Shown here: one piece after another, positions 61,798-64,000 of the stretch
Layout: each line of letters starts with the position of its first letter
How positions within the stretch are numbered: position 1 is the stretch's first letter
NCBI RefSeq assembly: GCF_036014175.1
Contig: NZ_CP107917.1
Span: forward strand, 2,666,001-2,730,000
DNA from: Streptomyces sp. NBC_00443
Lineage (GTDB): Bacteria > Actinomycetota > Actinomycetes > Streptomycetales > Streptomycetaceae
Direction: 5' to 3'
Length of the DNA: 64,000 nucleotides
Notes under the pieces: generated by a model
Seen by the model: the letters and a program-made list of their open reading frames with translations, nothing else
Databases searched by the model: none
Told to the model about the DNA's origin: nothing
Translations under genes and position numbers: made by a program

Positions 61798-62403
61798 TCA
61801 GGCGTCCGCGAGGAGGCCCTCGTCCAGGAACTCCCGTACGTGGCCGAGAATCGTCTCCCGGTCCGTGCCGCGCAGCCCGATGGCCACATGGATGGAGAAG
61901 CCGTCCAGCAGGGCCCGCAGGCGGGCGGCGAACCGGTCCGGGTCGACCGCTCGGAACTCGCCCCTCGACACCCCTTCCGCCAGCAGCGCCACCAGGTCCC
62001 GGTGCCAGGCGCCCTCGATCGCGGCCTGGCGGTCGCGGGCGTCGTCGTCGGCGTTCTGCGAGCGGTTCCAGACCTCCAGCCACAGCGTCCAGTGGGGGTC
62101 GCGGTGGCCGTCGGGGACGTAGAGGTCGACGTACGCGTCCAGGCGTTCGCGGGCGGAGGCGGTCCGGGTGAGCAGCCGCCCGCGCTCGGCGCCGAGCCGG
62201 CCCTCGCTCCACTCCAGGGTCCGCAGCAGCAGCTCGTCCTTGGAGTGGAAGTAGTAGAGGAGATGGCCGCTGCTCATGCCGACCTCACGCCCGAGGGCGG
62301 CCATGGTGAGCTCCTCCAGGCCGCGTTCGGCGATCATCTCCATGGCGGCGGCGCGGACGTCCTCGCGGGGTGGGGCGGGGGTACGGCGACGGGCGGGGGT
62401 CAC
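61798..62403 (-). CDS. TetR-family regulator
   Basis: 201 residues from GTG 62403. The HTH (AAAMEMIAERGLEELTMAALGREVGMSSGHLLYYFHSKDELL) is at residues 19-60, and a BetI-like C-terminal domain follows (WLEVWNRSQNADDDARDRQ). The start overlaps the stop of the gene upstream (GTGA, 62400-62403), so it is made from the agmatine deiminase transcript and probably controls it. Confidence 0.92.
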   Translation of the reverse strand: MTPARRRTPAPPREDVRAAAMEMIAERGLEELTMAALGREVGMSSGHLLYYFHSKDELLLRTLEWSEGRLGAERGRLLTRTASARERLDAYVDLYVPDGHRDPHWTLWLEVWNRSQNADDDARDRQAAIEGAWHRDLVALLAEGVSRGEFRAVDPDRFAARLRALLDGFSIHVAIGLRGTDRETILGHVREFLDEGLLADA

Positions 62404-62891
62404 GCGACGGCCTCCACGCGGACGGCGTCCGGGACGAGCCGGGTCTCGTAGCCGCTTCCGCAGTCGGCGGCGACGATCGCCACCTCTGCCCCGCAGCCGC
62501 AGACGTGGTTGACCCCGGCCTGGCCATCCGGCCCGCAGCAGCCGATGAGGCGGTACGGGTCGGGGTGCGGGGCGATGTCCACGACGTCGTCCGGGTGCAG
62601 GACGTAGGTGCCGCACGGCCCGGCGGAGACCAGGAAGCCGCGCGCGTCGGACTTCCACATGCCGCCGGGCACGACACCGTCGTACTCCTCGTCGGGACCG
62701 ACCGGCTCGAACGGCGCCCCGAACGGCAGCGGGTCGACGACGAACGTCCCGCGCGGCACGCTGGGCGGGCCGTGCCGCCGGCCGTCCGGGCCCGGGAGCC
62801 CGTCCCAGCCGGGATACGCGGGCATCTCGTCGAGCTGCCGGACCGGCTCGGTCAGCCGGGTTCCGCAGGTGGCGCAGAGCAGTACGTTCAC
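62400..62891 (-). CDS. Hypothetical Cys-rich protein in the agmatine deiminase unit
   Basis: 163 residues from GTG 62891. It begins MNVLLCATCGTRLTEPV, a zinc-ribbon-like CxxC knuckle. It has further Cys in IGCCGPDG and HVCGCGAEVA near the C-terminus, so a metal site made of CxxC and CxC pairs is likely. There is no signal or membrane segment. It is 9 bp from the agmatine deiminase stop and overlaps the TetR gene by 4 bp, a three-gene unit. Function not known. Confidence 0.8.
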   Translation of the reverse strand: MNVLLCATCGTRLTEPVRQLDEMPAYPGWDGLPGPDGRRHGPPSVPRGTFVVDPLPFGAPFEPVGPDEEYDGVVPGGMWKSDARGFLVSAGPCGTYVLHPDDVVDIAPHPDPYRLIGCCGPDGQAGVNHVCGCGAEVAIVAADCGSGYETRLVPDAVRVEAVA

Positions 62892-62900
62892 CCGTACGTT

Positions 62901-63953
62901 CTACCTGACCCCGGCCCTCGGCTGTTGCTGAGTGATGCAGTGGATGCCCCCGCCACCGGCGAAGATCGTCCGGGCGTCCACCAGCGTCACCGTCCGCTCC
63001 GGGAACAGCCGGCGGAAGATACCGGCCGCGATCTCGTCGCGCGGGTCGTCGAAGCCGCACAGCACCACGCCGCCGTTGCAGAGGTAGTGGTTGATGTAGG
63101 AGTAGTCGGCCCAGTGGCCGTCCGCCTCCAGGACGGTGGGCGCGGGCACCTCGACGACCTCCAGGCGGCGGCCGCGGGCGTCCGTCTGCGACTTCAGCAG
63201 GCCGACGATCTCCTTGGTCAGCTCGTGGTCGGGGTGGGCGGGGTCCGGCTGCACATGGGCGACGACCACACCGGGACGGGCGAACGCGGCGACGATGTCG
63301 ACATGGCCGAGGGTGCCGAAGCCGTACGGCGGGTAGTCGCCGGTCAGGCCGCGCGGCAGCCAGATCGCCTTGCGGGTGCCGAGGTGGGCGTGGATCTCGG
63401 CCTCCACCTGCTCGCGCGTCCAGTGCGGGTTGCGCTCCGGGCCGAGCTGGACCGTCTCCGTGAGCAGGACGGTGCCCTCGCCGTCGACGTGGATCGCGCC
63501 GCCTTCGTTGACGAGTTCCGAGGCGTACGTCCGGGCCGACCCCGCCAGGTCGGAGACGTACGCGGCGATCTTCGCGTCGTGCTCCCAGCGGGCCCAGTCC
63601 TGGGCGCCCCAGCCGTTGAACGTCCAGTCCACGGCGGCGAGTTCGCCTTTGGAACCGGTCAGGAAGGTCGGGCCGATGTCCCGCATCCAGGCATCGTCGA
63701 GGTCCCGCTCGACCGTCTCGACGCCGTTCCCGAGCAGCGCGCGGGCCTCCGCCGACTGGCCGGGGCCGCACACCACCGTCACCGGCTCGAAGCGGCGGAC
63801 CGCACGGGCGACGGACGCCCAGGCGATCCGGGAGGCCGCGAGGTCGTCCGGGTCCTCGAAGGTCGGGTTGGGTCCCGGCCAGGCCATCCAGGTGCGCTCG
63901 TGCGGGGCCCACTCGGCGGGCATGCGGAAGCCGTCGGCGGCGGGGGTCGTCAT
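62901..63953 (-). CDS. aguA: Agmatine deiminase (peptidylarginine-deiminase family)
   Basis: 350 residues from ATG 63953. The guanidine-modifying fold has WMAWPGPNPTFED at the start, ERDLDDAWMRDIGPTFL, NEGGAIHVDGEG, GHVDIVAAFARPG (the Asp/His residues) and the catalytic Cys in GGGGIHCITQQQP near the C-terminus. It hydrolyses agmatine to N-carbamoylputrescine and ammonia in arginine/agmatine breakdown. It leads a unit with the Cys-rich protein and TetR gene. Some members have other guanidino substrates. The gene's promoter would lie beyond the window. Confidence 0.92.
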   Translation of the reverse strand: MTTPAADGFRMPAEWAPHERTWMAWPGPNPTFEDPDDLAASRIAWASVARAVRRFEPVTVVCGPGQSAEARALLGNGVETVERDLDDAWMRDIGPTFLTGSKGELAAVDWTFNGWGAQDWARWEHDAKIAAYVSDLAGSARTYASELVNEGGAIHVDGEGTVLLTETVQLGPERNPHWTREQVEAEIHAHLGTRKAIWLPRGLTGDYPPYGFGTLGHVDIVAAFARPGVVVAHVQPDPAHPDHELTKEIVGLLKSQTDARGRRLEVVEVPAPTVLEADGHWADYSYINHYLCNGGVVLCGFDDPRDEIAAGIFRRLFPERTVTLVDARTIFAGGGGIHCITQQQPRAGVR

Positions 63954-64000
63954 GGCGGGTCCTTGTCTGAACGTCACAGGAAATAGAGGCGGTTGAGGGC

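Overview
The window is about 72 % GC with near-total G/C in third codon positions, uses many GTG and TTG starts, and carries conservons, a HupS-type HU with a lysine-rich tail, a coenzyme F420 gene and NdgR. All of this points to a Streptomyces chromosome. From memory, the gene order follows the S. coelicolor core region from about SCO5570 down to SCO5525. I see no phage, plasmid, insertion sequence or CRISPR array.

Layout. 1-4.8 kb is a leftward housekeeping run: recG, rsmD, coaD, a DivIVA/SepIVA-like gene and the first codons of a DUF177 gene. 4.9-9.8 kb holds a rightward two-gene unit, an HSP90-like chaperone (frameshifted as given) overlapping a 1001-residue TPR protein. 9.8-18 kb holds a FakA-like kinase, rpmB, thiL-thiD, a stand-alone AsnC-type sensor domain, a small lipoprotein, and the envelope genes plsC-gpsA and ddl. 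18-23 kb holds cofC (F420), hupS, leuC-leuD and the divergent regulator ndgR. 23.4-29.7 kb holds five tRNA genes (3 Glu, 2 Gln), a HAD hydrolase, a frameshifted secreted beta-propeller gene, gltX, an FAH-family gene and an unrecognised 61-residue ORF.

30.3-40.9 kb holds two complete conservons in tandem. Each has CvnA (sensor-kinase-like), CvnB (roadblock/LC7), CvnC (DUF742) and CvnD (Ras-like GTPase). 41-43 kb is the acyl-CoA carboxylase pair accE/pccB. 43-56.7 kb is mostly accessory: a PL8 lyase, YceI, a TetR/EamA exporter pair with two operators, a nonsense-interrupted small gene, a trypsin, a GlxA-type regulator with an isochorismatase, a TPM-domain membrane protein and a GH30-CBM13 glycosidase. 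56.7-64 kb holds citramalate synthase behind an apparent Ile-codon attenuator, two tandem secreted propeller proteins, and an agmatine deiminase unit with a TetR regulator.

Points that stand out: the ATT-ATT leader peptide plus terminator before cimA; the mosaic divergence of the duplicated conservons and an 11-bp motif shared by their upstream regions; the HSP90/TPR overlap; clear operator palindromes at ndgR, yceI and tetR/eamA; three apparently broken genes, two of them through single-base losses in C/G runs; and an extra cysteine in the secreted trypsin. All functional calls come from reading the sequence and from recalled family knowledge; no database search was run.
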